Origin: JADCCX01 sp031431475
Lineage (GTDB): Bacteria > Pseudomonadota > Alphaproteobacteria > Rhizobiales > Beijerinckiaceae
Direction of reading: 5' to 3'
Assembly (NCBI GenBank): GCA_031431475.1
Contig: JANPDL010000034.1
Span: 1 to 64,000, forward strand
Length of the DNA stretch: 64,000 nt
Shown: positions 18,593 to 27,460 of the stretch, piece after piece
How positions within the stretch are numbered: position 1 is the stretch's first letter
Layout: every line of letters starts with the position of its first letter
The notes under the pieces: generated by a model
What the model was told of the DNA's origin: nothing
Databases searched by the model: none
The model's input: the letters and a program-made list of their open reading frames with translations, nothing else
Made by a program: the position numbers and the translations under genes

Positions 18593-18662
18593 AACGGTTT
18601 ATCAACCATATCGACCGCAGGGTCGAGTTCGGTATGAAAACATGGCAAACGGAGATCGCCCG

Positions 18663-19619
18663 ATGCCGCGAAATGCTTCGATGGCCCTGATAACCGCAGC
18701 ATTGGCAGCAGCCTTGCTGACCGGCCTTGCCGCAGCGCCAGTCCTCGCGCAGGCCACACAGACCGAAGAGCAGGAGCGCCGCTCTAACGTATTGCGCAAT
18801 CTGCCGGAATGGGCGGCCAAGCGCCAGTTCGGCTCGCAGACCGCCGGCGCTCCCATGGATGCCCGTTCCATCGGCTCTTATGCCAGGGGTTGTCTGGCCG
18901 GTGGCACGGCACTCGCCGTGGATGGTGCCTCGTGGCAGGTGATGCGTCTATCGCGCAATCGCATGTGGGGCCATCCGGATCTTGTTCGTTTTCTCGAATC
19001 CTTCGCCAGGCAAATCCCGCGCGAGGCCGGATGGAACGGCATTCTCGTGGGGGATATCTCGCAACCCCGTGGCGGACCGATGCTGACGGGACATGCCTCG
19101 CACCAGATCGGGCTGGACGCCGATATCTGGCTGACGCCGATGCCCAATCGCAAGCTCACCGGCTCCGAGCGCGAGAACATGAGCGCCACCAACATGGCGC
19201 GCGGGGACTGGATGGATATCGATCCAGGGGTGTGGACAGCGAACCACACGAAAGTCATCCGGCTCGCCGCGAAGGATGACCGGGTGCACCGTATTTTCGT
19301 CAACCCGGCGATCAAGAAGGCTTTGTGCCGTGATGCCGGTGCCGACCGCAGCTGGCTGCGCACTGTGCGCCCGATGTGGGGGCACAACTACCATTTCCAT
19401 ATCCGCATGGGCTGCCCTGCCGGAATGGGCGGGTGCGAGGATCAGGATGATCCGCCTGAGGGTGATGGCTGCGGGCCGGAACTTACGGACTGGCTGAATC
19501 GCCAGCACAAGGCAATCTTCGGACCCAAAGCGCCGCCCGGACCGAAGCGCCCGCCACCACCGCCCATGTCGGTCGATGCCCTGCCGCCGATGTGCAAGGA
19601 CGTTCTGGTCGCGCGCTGA
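18663..19619 (+). CDS. mepA: Penicillin-insensitive murein endopeptidase
   Basis: 318 residues from ATG at 18663 (ribosome site GGAG eight bases upstream); another ATG at 18642 is possible. A signal peptide covers about residues 1-30 (ALLTGLAAAPVLAQ). LAS-type zinc motifs are present: GGPMLTGHASHQIGLDADIW and MWGHNYHFHIRMGCP. It cuts D-Ala-mDAP crosslinks in the periplasm. The C-terminus is a proline-rich tail (PPGPKRPPPPPMS) ending with one cysteine, which is longer than the E. coli enzyme. Confidence 0.93.
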   Translation: MPRNASMALITAALAAALLTGLAAAPVLAQATQTEEQERRSNVLRNLPEWAAKRQFGSQTAGAPMDARSIGSYARGCLAGGTALAVDGASWQVMRLSRNRMWGHPDLVRFLESFARQIPREAGWNGILVGDISQPRGGPMLTGHASHQIGLDADIWLTPMPNRKLTGSERENMSATNMARGDWMDIDPGVWTANHTKVIRLAAKDDRVHRIFVNPAIKKALCRDAGADRSWLRTVRPMWGHNYHFHIRMGCPAGMGGCEDQDDPPEGDGCGPELTDWLNRQHKAIFGPKAPPGPKRPPPPPMSVDALPPMCKDVLVAR

Positions 19620-19640
19620 AGCATCGGCTAAGAAAGCCCG

Positions 19641-20414
19641 ATGCGCCGTCTGCCTCCTGAACCGATGCCTCTGCTCGCACCCGCCAGTCGCTGGCTGGCA
19701 CTGACCGCGATTGCGATTGCGATTCTCAGCATTGTGGCCACACGATTTGGTGGCATTCCGCACCGTAATGGCCTTTTTCTGCTGGCGCTGGGAATCTTTC
19801 TGGCAGTGCTGGCCGTGATTGCTTCTGTCGGCGCTATGGTGTCGATCTGGCGTAGCGGCGCTCCCGGCACTGATCTGGCCGTGCGGGGCCTCCTGTTTGC
19901 GGCAATCCTGCTGGCCTGGCCTGGATATCTTGCGGTTGTCGCAGCCCGCTTGCCGGTGATCAACGATGTGACGACCGACCCTGCTGATGCGCCGTCTTTC
20001 TCCCGCTCTCGTGCGGCTCTGGACGCGCGGCAGGGCCATGTTCCACTGGAATTCGACCGCCAGCGGGCCGTTGATCTCGATAATGACAGCAGCGATCTCA
20101 GGACAATCACGCTGGAGCAGCCGCCGGAGGATGTGATGCTGCTGGTGCAGCGCACTGCCACAAATCTGGGCTGGCTGGTGATCGACACCGCCAGTCCGCT
20201 GGGGCGCACCGGCACAGGCCGGGTCGATGCCATCGCGCGGTCTCTGATCTTCCGTTTCCCCGATGACATCACCATCCGTGTGCGTCAGGGCGCAGGCGAG
20301 ACACGCATCGACCTGCGCTCGACATCGCGGATTGGCCGCCATGATCTGGGAGCGAATGCAGCCCATATCCGCGATTTCACGCGCGAGCTGGATTCCGTCG
20401 CCAATCCACGCTGA
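19641..20414 (+). CDS. DUF1499 family membrane protein
   Basis: 257 residues. Three hydrophobic segments lie in the first 115 residues (WLALTAIAIAILSIVATRFG; LFLLALGIFLAVLAVIAS; GLLFAAILLAWPGYLAVVA). A soluble DUF1499 domain follows, with NDVTTDPADAPSF, LGWLVIDTASPLGRTGTG, RFPDDITIRV and DLRSTSRIGRHDLGANAAHI. Function unknown. It is 21 bases downstream of mepA and converges on the MBL gene with no gap. Confidence 0.85.
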   Translation: MRRLPPEPMPLLAPASRWLALTAIAIAILSIVATRFGGIPHRNGLFLLALGIFLAVLAVIASVGAMVSIWRSGAPGTDLAVRGLLFAAILLAWPGYLAVVAARLPVINDVTTDPADAPSFSRSRAALDARQGHVPLEFDRQRAVDLDNDSSDLRTITLEQPPEDVMLLVQRTATNLGWLVIDTASPLGRTGTGRVDAIARSLIFRFPDDITIRVRQGAGETRIDLRSTSRIGRHDLGANAAHIRDFTRELDSVANPR

Positions 20415-21323
20415 TCACATCGCGCGATAAGTCCCGTCCAGCGTTGGTGCGCCATCGGTCGCGACCAGACCGCGTCCCACAAGGTCCTCGAGATGAGCAA
20501 AGACGGAAAGCCCCGCTGCGCCCTTCAGAGCGGGAGCAAGGCCAACATAGAGTTTCTCGACCAGTGCTGGAATATCATTCGCCTTCTCGCGAACCGCAGC
20601 AAGGATCGTTGATTCCCGCATCTTGCGGTGGCCGATCAAGCCGCGCACAAAGCGCTGCGGGTCCATCACCGGTCCGCCATGGCCCGGCCAGTAGATGCTC
20701 TCGCCGCGTCCGCGCAGTTTTTCGAGCGACGCCATATAGGCGTTCATCGAGCCATCGGGCGGAGCCACGATCGAGGTGGACCAGGCCATCACGTGGTCGC
20801 CGGAGAACAGGGTGTTTTCCTCCGGCAGCGTGAAGGCGAGATGATTCATCGTATGACCCGGTGTTTCCAGCGCCACCAGACGAAATCCATCGCCCGCAAG
20901 CACATCCCCCTCGCTCATTTCCCGGTCAGGCCGGTGATCGCGATCGGCGCTGGCATCGAGGATGTTGCGCTCGCCCATGGCGAGGTCGCGCGCGGCCCAA
21001 TGCGGGGCGCAGCCGCTGATCGGTGCGCCGGTCAAAGCCTTAAGGACGCGCGCGCCCGGCGAATGGTCGCGATGTGTATGTGTCACCACGATGTCAGCGA
21101 CACTCTCGTGGCCAAGTGCCTGAAGCAGGGCCTCCACCTCGCCCGCCCGCCCCATGCCCGGATCGATCACAGCGACCGTGCCTGCGCCCACGACATAAAC
21201 GCATGTACCCGTGCTGGTGAAAGGACCAGGATTGTTCATGATCCAGCGCCTGACAAGCGGGGAAACCTGCTCCAGCCTGCCCGGTTCAGGCCTGCTGCTA
21301 TCAAACGGTATCTGATCACTCAT
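20415..21323 (-). CDS. MBL-fold metallo-hydrolase
   Basis: 302 residues. Zinc-binding motif THTHRDHSPG, second ligand LETPGHTMNHLAF, and Asp in TLFSGDHVMAWSTS are complete, followed by a C-terminal helical region (GLIGHRKMRESTILAAV) of the LACTB2-like group. A hydrolytic enzyme of unknown substrate; LACTB2 relatives act on RNA or thioesters. Six bases downstream of the ChbG/HpnK gene. Confidence 0.9.
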   Translation of the reverse strand: MSDQIPFDSSRPEPGRLEQVSPLVRRWIMNNPGPFTSTGTCVYVVGAGTVAVIDPGMGRAGEVEALLQALGHESVADIVVTHTHRDHSPGARVLKALTGAPISGCAPHWAARDLAMGERNILDASADRDHRPDREMSEGDVLAGDGFRLVALETPGHTMNHLAFTLPEENTLFSGDHVMAWSTSIVAPPDGSMNAYMASLEKLRGRGESIYWPGHGGPVMDPQRFVRGLIGHRKMRESTILAAVREKANDIPALVEKLYVGLAPALKGAAGLSVFAHLEDLVGRGLVATDGAPTLDGTYRAM

Positions 21324-21329
21324 GGCGGC

Positions 21330-22178
21330 TTATGACGCCAGAGGCCGGAGCCGCGCAAGGCTGAAGCTCTTGATGCGCAGGATATCGGCGGCCTGATCCC
21401 CCATGAGGAACGCCAGTTCCTGCGGCCGCGTTTCCACAACTGGATCGATCTTGCGGATTTCCTCGTCGATTTCACCGGGATGGCACATCACGAGATGCCG
21501 CGTTCCTGCCGCCACCAGATAGCTCTCGAAATCCACGGCATAATCACCCTTGGGATCAAAGGCGGAGAAGCCCGCAAAACTGTCGTTGGTGAGGAAGCCC
21601 GCTTTGCGTGCCGCTCCTCCGAAGCCGCTGGCCAGACTGGCAACTGCCAGTGCCTTCTGCATGTTGCGACCGCGTTTTACGATGGTGATGAGATTGTCCG
21701 CCGGATCGCGCAGCCATGGTTTCGTACCATTGGCATAGCGCTCTTTGAGCACGGAAAACAGAGCCCGCCGCACGCCAGGCAATCCGTGAACATGCTGATG
21801 CCCGTCGATGAAATCAGGCCTCATATCCATGGCCTGCTCGAAGGCATCGAGCTGCGCCGCGATTTCCAGCGCAATCTCGTCAACCGGAAGCCGCATCGCG
21901 AGCGCGCCTTTGGCAATCTCACCAATGGCAGGAAACACCCCGCCCGGTGCAAATCCTGTCATAGCTGTCATCGGCTTGCCGAGCGTCAGGTTGAGATGGA
22001 CGCCGATGTCGGCATGGCCCTGAAAGCCCCGGAGCGCATGGGACCAGCCCTTCCAATGCGGGCGGTTGGTCATGGCCCCCGTTCCTGAAATGCGGCCATG
22101 CTCAAGCAGGCGCAGGATACCCCGCGAGACACCGGCGGTCATGGCGTAATCATCGGCGATGAGCGTAAGAGCTGGCAA
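21330..22178 (-). CDS. ChbG/HpnK (YdjC-like) deacetylase
   Basis: 282 residues. The metal-binding start LIADDYAMTAGVSRGI requires a TTG start at 22178, because the next in-frame ATG would remove it. Other motifs are ADIGVHLNLTLGKP and FIDGHQHVHGLPGVR. The family removes acetyl groups from N-acetyl sugars, chito-oligosaccharides or hopanoid glycosides. It diverges from a GT2 enzyme 73 bases away, a pairing common in glycolipid loci, so a glycolipid substrate is plausible but unproven. Confidence 0.88.
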   Translation of the reverse strand: MPALTLIADDYAMTAGVSRGILRLLEHGRISGTGAMTNRPHWKGWSHALRGFQGHADIGVHLNLTLGKPMTAMTGFAPGGVFPAIGEIAKGALAMRLPVDEIALEIAAQLDAFEQAMDMRPDFIDGHQHVHGLPGVRRALFSVLKERYANGTKPWLRDPADNLITIVKRGRNMQKALAVASLASGFGGAARKAGFLTNDSFAGFSAFDPKGDYAVDFESYLVAAGTRHLVMCHPGEIDEEIRKIDPVVETRPQELAFLMGDQAADILRIKSFSLARLRPLAS

Positions 22179-22251
22179 AAGGACCCCGACAGATTGAGCT
22201 TGCGTCCGCCGTTCAGTTTATGGACAGCAAGAGCAGTGTTAAAGGCCAATC

Positions 22252-23280
22252 ATGCCAAAAAAACAAATCGCCGTTTCCGCTGTCCTGTCCGACACCCCGG
22301 AGCTGTCCATCATCGTTCCCGTGCTGAACGAGGAATTGAACGTGCCCCTGATTGTTGCGCGTCTGACAGAGGTGCTCGAGGCTTGTGTCCCGTCACATGA
22401 AATCGTCTTCGTGGATGATGGCAGTATGGACCGGACGCTGGATGTGATCCGTGATCTGGCGCGGACAGACGCCCGCATCCGCTGCATCTCGCTCAGCCGT
22501 AACTTCGGCAAGGAAGTGGCGCTCGCTGCCGGGCTGGACCATGTCCGTGGCAAAGCGGCCGTTATGATCGACGCCGATCTGCAGCATCCGCCTGAAACCA
22601 TCGCGGCCTTCGTGGCAAAATGGCGCGAAGGCTTCGACATGGTTTATGGCCAGCGCATTGACCGAACCACGGACGGCAAGACCTACAGCCGTTTCGCCCG
22701 CCGGTTCTACGAGGTGTTCCAGCGTTTCGGTGAGATGCCGCTACCGGAAGGTGCTGGCGATTTTCGTCTGATCAGCCGCCGCGTCATCGATACGCTGAAG
22801 CGCATGCCGGAAAGGGCGCGGTTTTCGAAGGGCCTCTACGCCTGGGTCGGATTCCGCCAGACGGGTGTACCCTATCAGGTAGCGGTGCGGGCGCACGGCG
22901 AGACCAAATGGAACTACACCAAGCTCTTCCGCTTTGCCTTCGATGGTTTGACGTCGTTTTCCACAGTGCCGCTGCGGCTGGCCACATTTACCGGCGTGGC
23001 GATCTCGTTGCTGGCCTTCCTCTATGCCTTTATCACCATCCTGCGCACGCTGGTGCTTGGTGCTGATGTGCCCGGTTTTCCGTCGATCATGGTGTCGGTG
23101 ATGTTCTTCTCCGGGATACAATTGATCTTTCTCGGCATCATTGGCGAGTACGTTGGACGCATCTTTGCCGAGGTGAAGGAACGCCCCCTGTATATTCTGG
23201 CGGATGAAGTAGGAGGACAAGCCGCAATTGCGGCAAAGCCCCCTGCCAGAACGCGCATATCCTCTGCTAAAGCACGCTGA
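22252..23280 (+). CDS. Glycosyltransferase family 2, polyprenyl-phosphate type
   Basis: 342 residues. The GT-A domain has SIIVPVLNEELNVPLIV, the nucleotide site VFVDDGSMDRTL and metal site VMIDADLQHPPE. Two C-terminal membrane spans (RLATFTGVAISLLAFLYAF and MVSVMFFSGIQLIFLGIIGE) place it with DPM1/ArnC/GtrB enzymes that load a sugar onto undecaprenyl phosphate. The stop overlaps the next gene by one base (TGATG), tying it to a MurJ-type flippase. Confidence 0.9.
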   Translation: MPKKQIAVSAVLSDTPELSIIVPVLNEELNVPLIVARLTEVLEACVPSHEIVFVDDGSMDRTLDVIRDLARTDARIRCISLSRNFGKEVALAAGLDHVRGKAAVMIDADLQHPPETIAAFVAKWREGFDMVYGQRIDRTTDGKTYSRFARRFYEVFQRFGEMPLPEGAGDFRLISRRVIDTLKRMPERARFSKGLYAWVGFRQTGVPYQVAVRAHGETKWNYTKLFRFAFDGLTSFSTVPLRLATFTGVAISLLAFLYAFITILRTLVLGADVPGFPSIMVSVMFFSGIQLIFLGIIGEYVGRIFAEVKERPLYILADEVGGQAAIAAKPPARTRISSAKAR

Positions 23281-24800
23281 TGCTGCGTTCGATTCTCTCC
23301 GTCGGCGGATGGACCCTGCTGTCGCGCATTACGGGTTTTGCCCGTGACGTCGTGATGGCTGCGGTACTGGGCGCGGGCGGATTGATGGATGTCTTCACCG
23401 TCGCCTTCCGGTTACCCAACCATTTTCGCGCCATCTTCGGCGAGGGCGCGTTCAATTCGGCATTTGTGCCAGCCTTTTCGCGCATCCGCACGCAGGACGG
23501 TGTGGAGGCCTCGAACCTCTTTCAGGGCCGCATCCTGTCCTGGTTGGTGATCTCGCAGATCGTGCTGCTGGCGCTGGCGCTTCTGTTTACGCCGCAGGTG
23601 ATCACCCTGCTGGCACCGGGGTTTGCCGCTAATCCGCAGAAATTCGCGCTGGCGGTCGAGGTCACGCGCATCACCTTCCCTTATCTGACCCTGATCACGC
23701 TGGTGACCTTGTGGTCCGGTGTTCTCAATGCAACGGGTAAATTCGCTGTGGCGGCTGCGGCCCCTGTGCTGCTCAATCTGTCGCTACTTGTTTTCGTGCA
23801 GATGGCCTTCCTGTTCCAGACACCGGCGCATGCGGCAGGCTGGGGTGTTTTCACGGCGGGTCTTCTAGAAGCCGCACTGCTGGCTTTTGCGGCCTGGCGC
23901 GCCGGTGTTCTTGTGATGCCGTTGAAGCCTGCCCTCAGCGACGATGTCAGGCGCTTCTTCAAGGCTTTCCTCCCCGCCGTCATCGGCTCGGCGGGTGTGC
24001 AGATCGCCATGTTCGCCGATACGATTCTCGCGACCCTGCTGCCCGAGGGCTCGGCCTCCGCGCTCTATTATGCTGACCGGATCTATCAGCTTCCCCTTGG
24101 CGTCATCGCCATCGCGGCGGGCACGGTGCTGTTACCGACCATGGCGAAACGCATTGCCAGCGATGATTTTGCGGGCGCTCACGATGCACAGAACCGCACG
24201 CTCGCCCTGACATTGCTGCTGGCCGCGCCATTCTGGGTGGGGACACTGGTCATCCCGGAACTGATCATCCGCGCGGTTTTTCAGCGTGGTGCCTTTGACG
24301 ACAATGCAGTGCGTGAGGCATCACGGGTGCTCGCTGCCTATGGCGTTGGCTTGATCGCAGCGGTGTCGATCCGGTCCGTTGTCGCCAGTTTCCATGCGCG
24401 GGGAGACACAAAGACACCGATGCTGGTGTCGCTGGCGGCTGTCGCGCTGAATGTGGCGCTGAAATTCGCGCTGGTCGACAGCTTCGGCGTCATGGGACTG
24501 GCGCTGGCGACGGCGCTAGGGGCGACGCTCAATCTGGCGGTTCTGGTATGGCTGGCGGATGTGCGTCAATGGATGGAACCCGACGGCACCTTCGGGCGCG
24601 CTATCGGTTGCGCGGCTGCGGCGTCGCTGGCGCTCGCAGTTTTACTGTTGCTGACCTATGCGCCTCTTGCGCAAGCGCTGCGGGGTATCAGCTTCAGCAC
24701 CGAATTGCGGCTTCTGGTTCATGGCATCTCAGGAGCTATCGTCTATGGCGGAACGGCAGCCGTGATGATGAAGGTTGTCGGGCTCAGTCTACGGCGATGA
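23280..24800 (+). CDS. murJ: MurJ-family lipid flippase, paralogue 1
   Basis: 506 residues, about 14 membrane segments. MVF/MurJ motifs include LLSRITGFARDVVMAAVLGA, MDVFTVAFRLPNHFR, GEGAFNSAFVPAF and YYADRIYQLPLGVIAI. Residues aligned to E. coli Arg18, Arg24, Asp39, Arg52 and Arg270 are kept by eye. It would flip lipid II or a related polyprenyl-linked sugar. A second full paralogue lies at 52616. Coupling to the GT2 gene hints that this copy may serve the GT2 product. Confidence 0.87.
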   Translation: MLRSILSVGGWTLLSRITGFARDVVMAAVLGAGGLMDVFTVAFRLPNHFRAIFGEGAFNSAFVPAFSRIRTQDGVEASNLFQGRILSWLVISQIVLLALALLFTPQVITLLAPGFAANPQKFALAVEVTRITFPYLTLITLVTLWSGVLNATGKFAVAAAAPVLLNLSLLVFVQMAFLFQTPAHAAGWGVFTAGLLEAALLAFAAWRAGVLVMPLKPALSDDVRRFFKAFLPAVIGSAGVQIAMFADTILATLLPEGSASALYYADRIYQLPLGVIAIAAGTVLLPTMAKRIASDDFAGAHDAQNRTLALTLLLAAPFWVGTLVIPELIIRAVFQRGAFDDNAVREASRVLAAYGVGLIAAVSIRSVVASFHARGDTKTPMLVSLAAVALNVALKFALVDSFGVMGLALATALGATLNLAVLVWLADVRQWMEPDGTFGRAIGCAAAASLALAVLLLLTYAPLAQALRGISFSTELRLLVHGISGAIVYGGTAAVMMKVVGLSLRR

Positions 24801-24807
24801 GGCAGCA

Positions 24808-26019
24808 GTGAAAACCGCAGCGCACATCGCGATCATTGGCGGCGGCCCGGCAGGCCTGATTGCCGCCGGCCATCTCGCTGACAGGGGTCATCAGGTCACC
24901 ATCTTCGACCGCATGCCCTCGGTTGGACGCAAGTTTCTCCTTGCCGGGCGGGGCGGCCTGAACCTGACTCACAGTGAGCCGCTCGATATCTTCATCACAC
25001 GTTACGGGGCAGCCGAACCGGTGCTGTCTCCACTGATCCGGCAGATGGATCCCGCTGATTTGCGGGAATGGGCGCATGCGCTGGGAGAGGAGACGTTTAT
25101 CGGCTCCAGCGGGCGGGTGTTTCCGAAATCTTTCAAGGCTTCGCCGTTGCTGCGGGCCTGGCTGCGACAACTCGGCGACAAGGGCGTCTCCCTGCGCACC
25201 GGCCATCGCTGGACCGGATGGAATGAGGCCGGCGCGCTCCGGTTCGAGACGGCGCATGGCGCGGTTGAAATCAACACGGATGCGACGCTTCTGGCCCTAG
25301 GTGGAGCAAGCTGGCCGAAGCTTGGCTCCGATGGTGGTTGGGTACCGTTGCTGGCGCAACGGGAGATCGCGGTTGCACCGCTGCGTCCCGCGAATTGCGG
25401 CTTCACCACGACATGGTCGATCATTCTGAAGCAGCGCTTTGCCGGAGCGCCGCTGAAGCGCATCGCCATCACATTTGCGGGCCGCACTGTGCGCGGTGAG
25501 GCAATGATCACCGAGGAAGGCATAGAGGGCGGTGCAGTCTATGCGCTGTCTTCCGAAATTCGCGACAGCGTGATGCGGGATGGCAGCGCCATCATCACAA
25601 TCGATCTCCGGCCAGATATGGATATCAATGCGCTTGTCGCCAAACTGGCGCGCCCCACGAAGGGCGAAAGTTTTTCCAATCGATTGCGCAAGCAGATCGC
25701 GCTGCCTCCTGTGGCGATAGGGTTGCTATATGAGGCGGACCAGAACGCGACGCGGCTTGCGCCCGCAGCTCTGGCTGTGCTGATCAAGGCGCTTCCTGTC
25801 AGGATCAAGGGTGTGCGGCCTATCGATCGCACAATCTCGACAGCAGGGGGCATCCGCTGGGACGAGCTTGACGCGCATCTGATGCTTCGGCGCATTCCGG
25901 GCGTCTTTGCGTCTGGCGAAATGCTGGACTGGGAAGCTCCGACAGGTGGTTATCTACTGCAGGGTTGCTTCGCCACGGGAATGGCCGCTGCGAAAGGCAT
26001 CGACCGGTATCTGTCATAA
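24808..26019 (+). CDS. TIGR03862-type FAD-dependent oxidoreductase (HI0933-like)
   Basis: 403 residues from GTG 24808, chosen because GAGG lies just upstream and the FAD motif begins soon after (IAIIGGGPAGLIAAGHLADRG); a TTG at 24775 is an alternative. Also seen: GRKFLLAGRGGLNLTHSE, LLALGGASWPKLGSDG and the C-terminal FASGEMLDWEAPTGGYLLQG. This flavoprotein group has no settled reaction. The start lies eight bases after the MurJ stop, suggesting one operon with GT2 and MurJ. Confidence 0.86.
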   Translation: MKTAAHIAIIGGGPAGLIAAGHLADRGHQVTIFDRMPSVGRKFLLAGRGGLNLTHSEPLDIFITRYGAAEPVLSPLIRQMDPADLREWAHALGEETFIGSSGRVFPKSFKASPLLRAWLRQLGDKGVSLRTGHRWTGWNEAGALRFETAHGAVEINTDATLLALGGASWPKLGSDGGWVPLLAQREIAVAPLRPANCGFTTTWSIILKQRFAGAPLKRIAITFAGRTVRGEAMITEEGIEGGAVYALSSEIRDSVMRDGSAIITIDLRPDMDINALVAKLARPTKGESFSNRLRKQIALPPVAIGLLYEADQNATRLAPAALAVLIKALPVRIKGVRPIDRTISTAGGIRWDELDAHLMLRRIPGVFASGEMLDWEAPTGGYLLQGCFATGMAAAKGIDRYLS

Positions 26020-26023
26020 GGGT

Positions 26024-27313
26024 TCAGCTGGTGCCGGACAGCGTCTGCTTCCGGTCGCGCATCGCATCTCTCGACTTGGCAAAAGCCATGGTGAACGCCG
26101 CCATCGCTGGCGCATCGATATCATGGGCCGTGGCGGCCCGGAGCGTCTTCCTGAAAATCGCATCCACCTTGTCTTCGGTTGACTGAAGTGCTGGCAGATC
26201 GCCCGCCGCAGGTACGCTGGCGATCAGCTCTTCCAGTTCCGCGAGCATACCAAGCACAGCTTCGCGGGTGCGGGCCGCCGAATAACTCAAGTAGCCCGCG
26301 AGCGCTGATCCTCCCAGTCCGAAGCCCATGATGCCGATATAGAACCAGTCGCCGTAGCGTTCGAGAAACGTGGTGGTATTGCCATCCAGATAGGTAATCG
26401 TACCGGGATGGATCGGGATGGGGCTCGTCTTCTCCTGATCAGGTGCCTCTATCCGTGAGGCCAGCGGCGCTTCCGTCGCCATCTGCGCTTTGGCATTCAG
26501 GATGACACGGGTGAAATCGGAGACCTGCGCATCCGAAAGACTTTTCGATGCCAGAAGCTGGTGCGACACCATGATCGTCGGGGTATCCTGCTCCGGTCTT
26601 GGTGTCGGCCCGCCGAACAGGCCTCGTACCAATGTATCCGCCTCAAGCAGAGGATTGCGCTGCTCAATGGCGCTGGTTTCAGGAACAGGGATGAAAGATA
26701 TGCTGCCCTTGCCTGCTTCGGTCACGAGATTGACGACATCGAACAGCAGGCGGCCCGATGTGGGTCCGACAGAGAAAACAGCCTGGATCTTCCCCTGATC
26801 AAGCGCCGAGCGAAGATCCTGCATTCTCACGGATTCGATCTTGATATCGTCTTCGGCGAGGCCGGCCTGGGCGGCCAGAAGTTTGAGCAGCCGCGCGTTC
26901 GGCACATTGTCGCGTGCCAAGGCGACGCTCTTGCCCTTGAGATCAGCGAGCTGTGCAATGCCAGTGCCGCCAGGAGCAACAAGCACAGCGTGATCCATAT
27001 GCATGATTGCGACGGTTGCGCCGTTGCGCGGGAATGCGTTGTCCGTCCTGACAACGGCCAGATCCACCTTGCCTGCGTCCAGCGCGGCAGAACTCTGGGC
27101 GGAACCCTCAGTAATGATTAGCTTCAGGCGGAACGGTTCTCGTTCGCGCTGAAGCGTTTGCACGGCCGCCGAGATAATGCGGACGTTCTCGTTGGAAACC
27201 GGACCGACAGCCAACCGCAGTGTCGTTGGTAAGGTCGCGACAAAATAACCGACCGCGCCAAGACCCACGATGCCCAGCACGATTGCGATCAAGGCCAGAA
27301 AAGGGTGACGCAT
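26024..27313 (-). CDS. TAXI-family TRAP transporter solute-binding protein, membrane-anchored
   Basis: 429 residues from ATG 27313 (AGGAGA upstream). An N-terminal hydrophobic segment (LALIAIVLGIVGLGAVGYFV) precedes the TAXI domain: LIITEGSAQSSAALDAGKVD, LVAPGGTGIAQLADLKGK, DIKIESVRMQDLRSALDQGK. A second membrane segment near residue 335 (WFYIGIMGFGLGGSALAGYL) and a cytoplasmic helical tail follow. No DctQ/DctM genes are present, so it may act as a sensor or work with a distant permease. Confidence 0.85.
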   Translation of the reverse strand: MRHPFLALIAIVLGIVGLGAVGYFVATLPTTLRLAVGPVSNENVRIISAAVQTLQREREPFRLKLIITEGSAQSSAALDAGKVDLAVVRTDNAFPRNGATVAIMHMDHAVLVAPGGTGIAQLADLKGKSVALARDNVPNARLLKLLAAQAGLAEDDIKIESVRMQDLRSALDQGKIQAVFSVGPTSGRLLFDVVNLVTEAGKGSISFIPVPETSAIEQRNPLLEADTLVRGLFGGPTPRPEQDTPTIMVSHQLLASKSLSDAQVSDFTRVILNAKAQMATEAPLASRIEAPDQEKTSPIPIHPGTITYLDGNTTTFLERYGDWFYIGIMGFGLGGSALAGYLSYSAARTREAVLGMLAELEELIASVPAAGDLPALQSTEDKVDAIFRKTLRAATAHDIDAPAMAAFTMAFAKSRDAMRDRKQTLSGTS

Positions 27314-27460
27314 GCGATCTTCTTCTCCTGAAATGACCAGGACTTCCACATGCAGTATTCGGCGAAACCAAGGCGATTGGCAATTGTGGTGGCTGACGAG
27401 CTTGCGCTGTGCGGCAGATTACCCTCAACTCGGCATACAGACAGCAAATATGTGGGCGAT

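Noticed and set aside
18948..20366. Reverse frame of 472 codons opposite mepA and the DUF1499 gene
   Set aside because: Shadow frame; both forward genes have strong family motifs.
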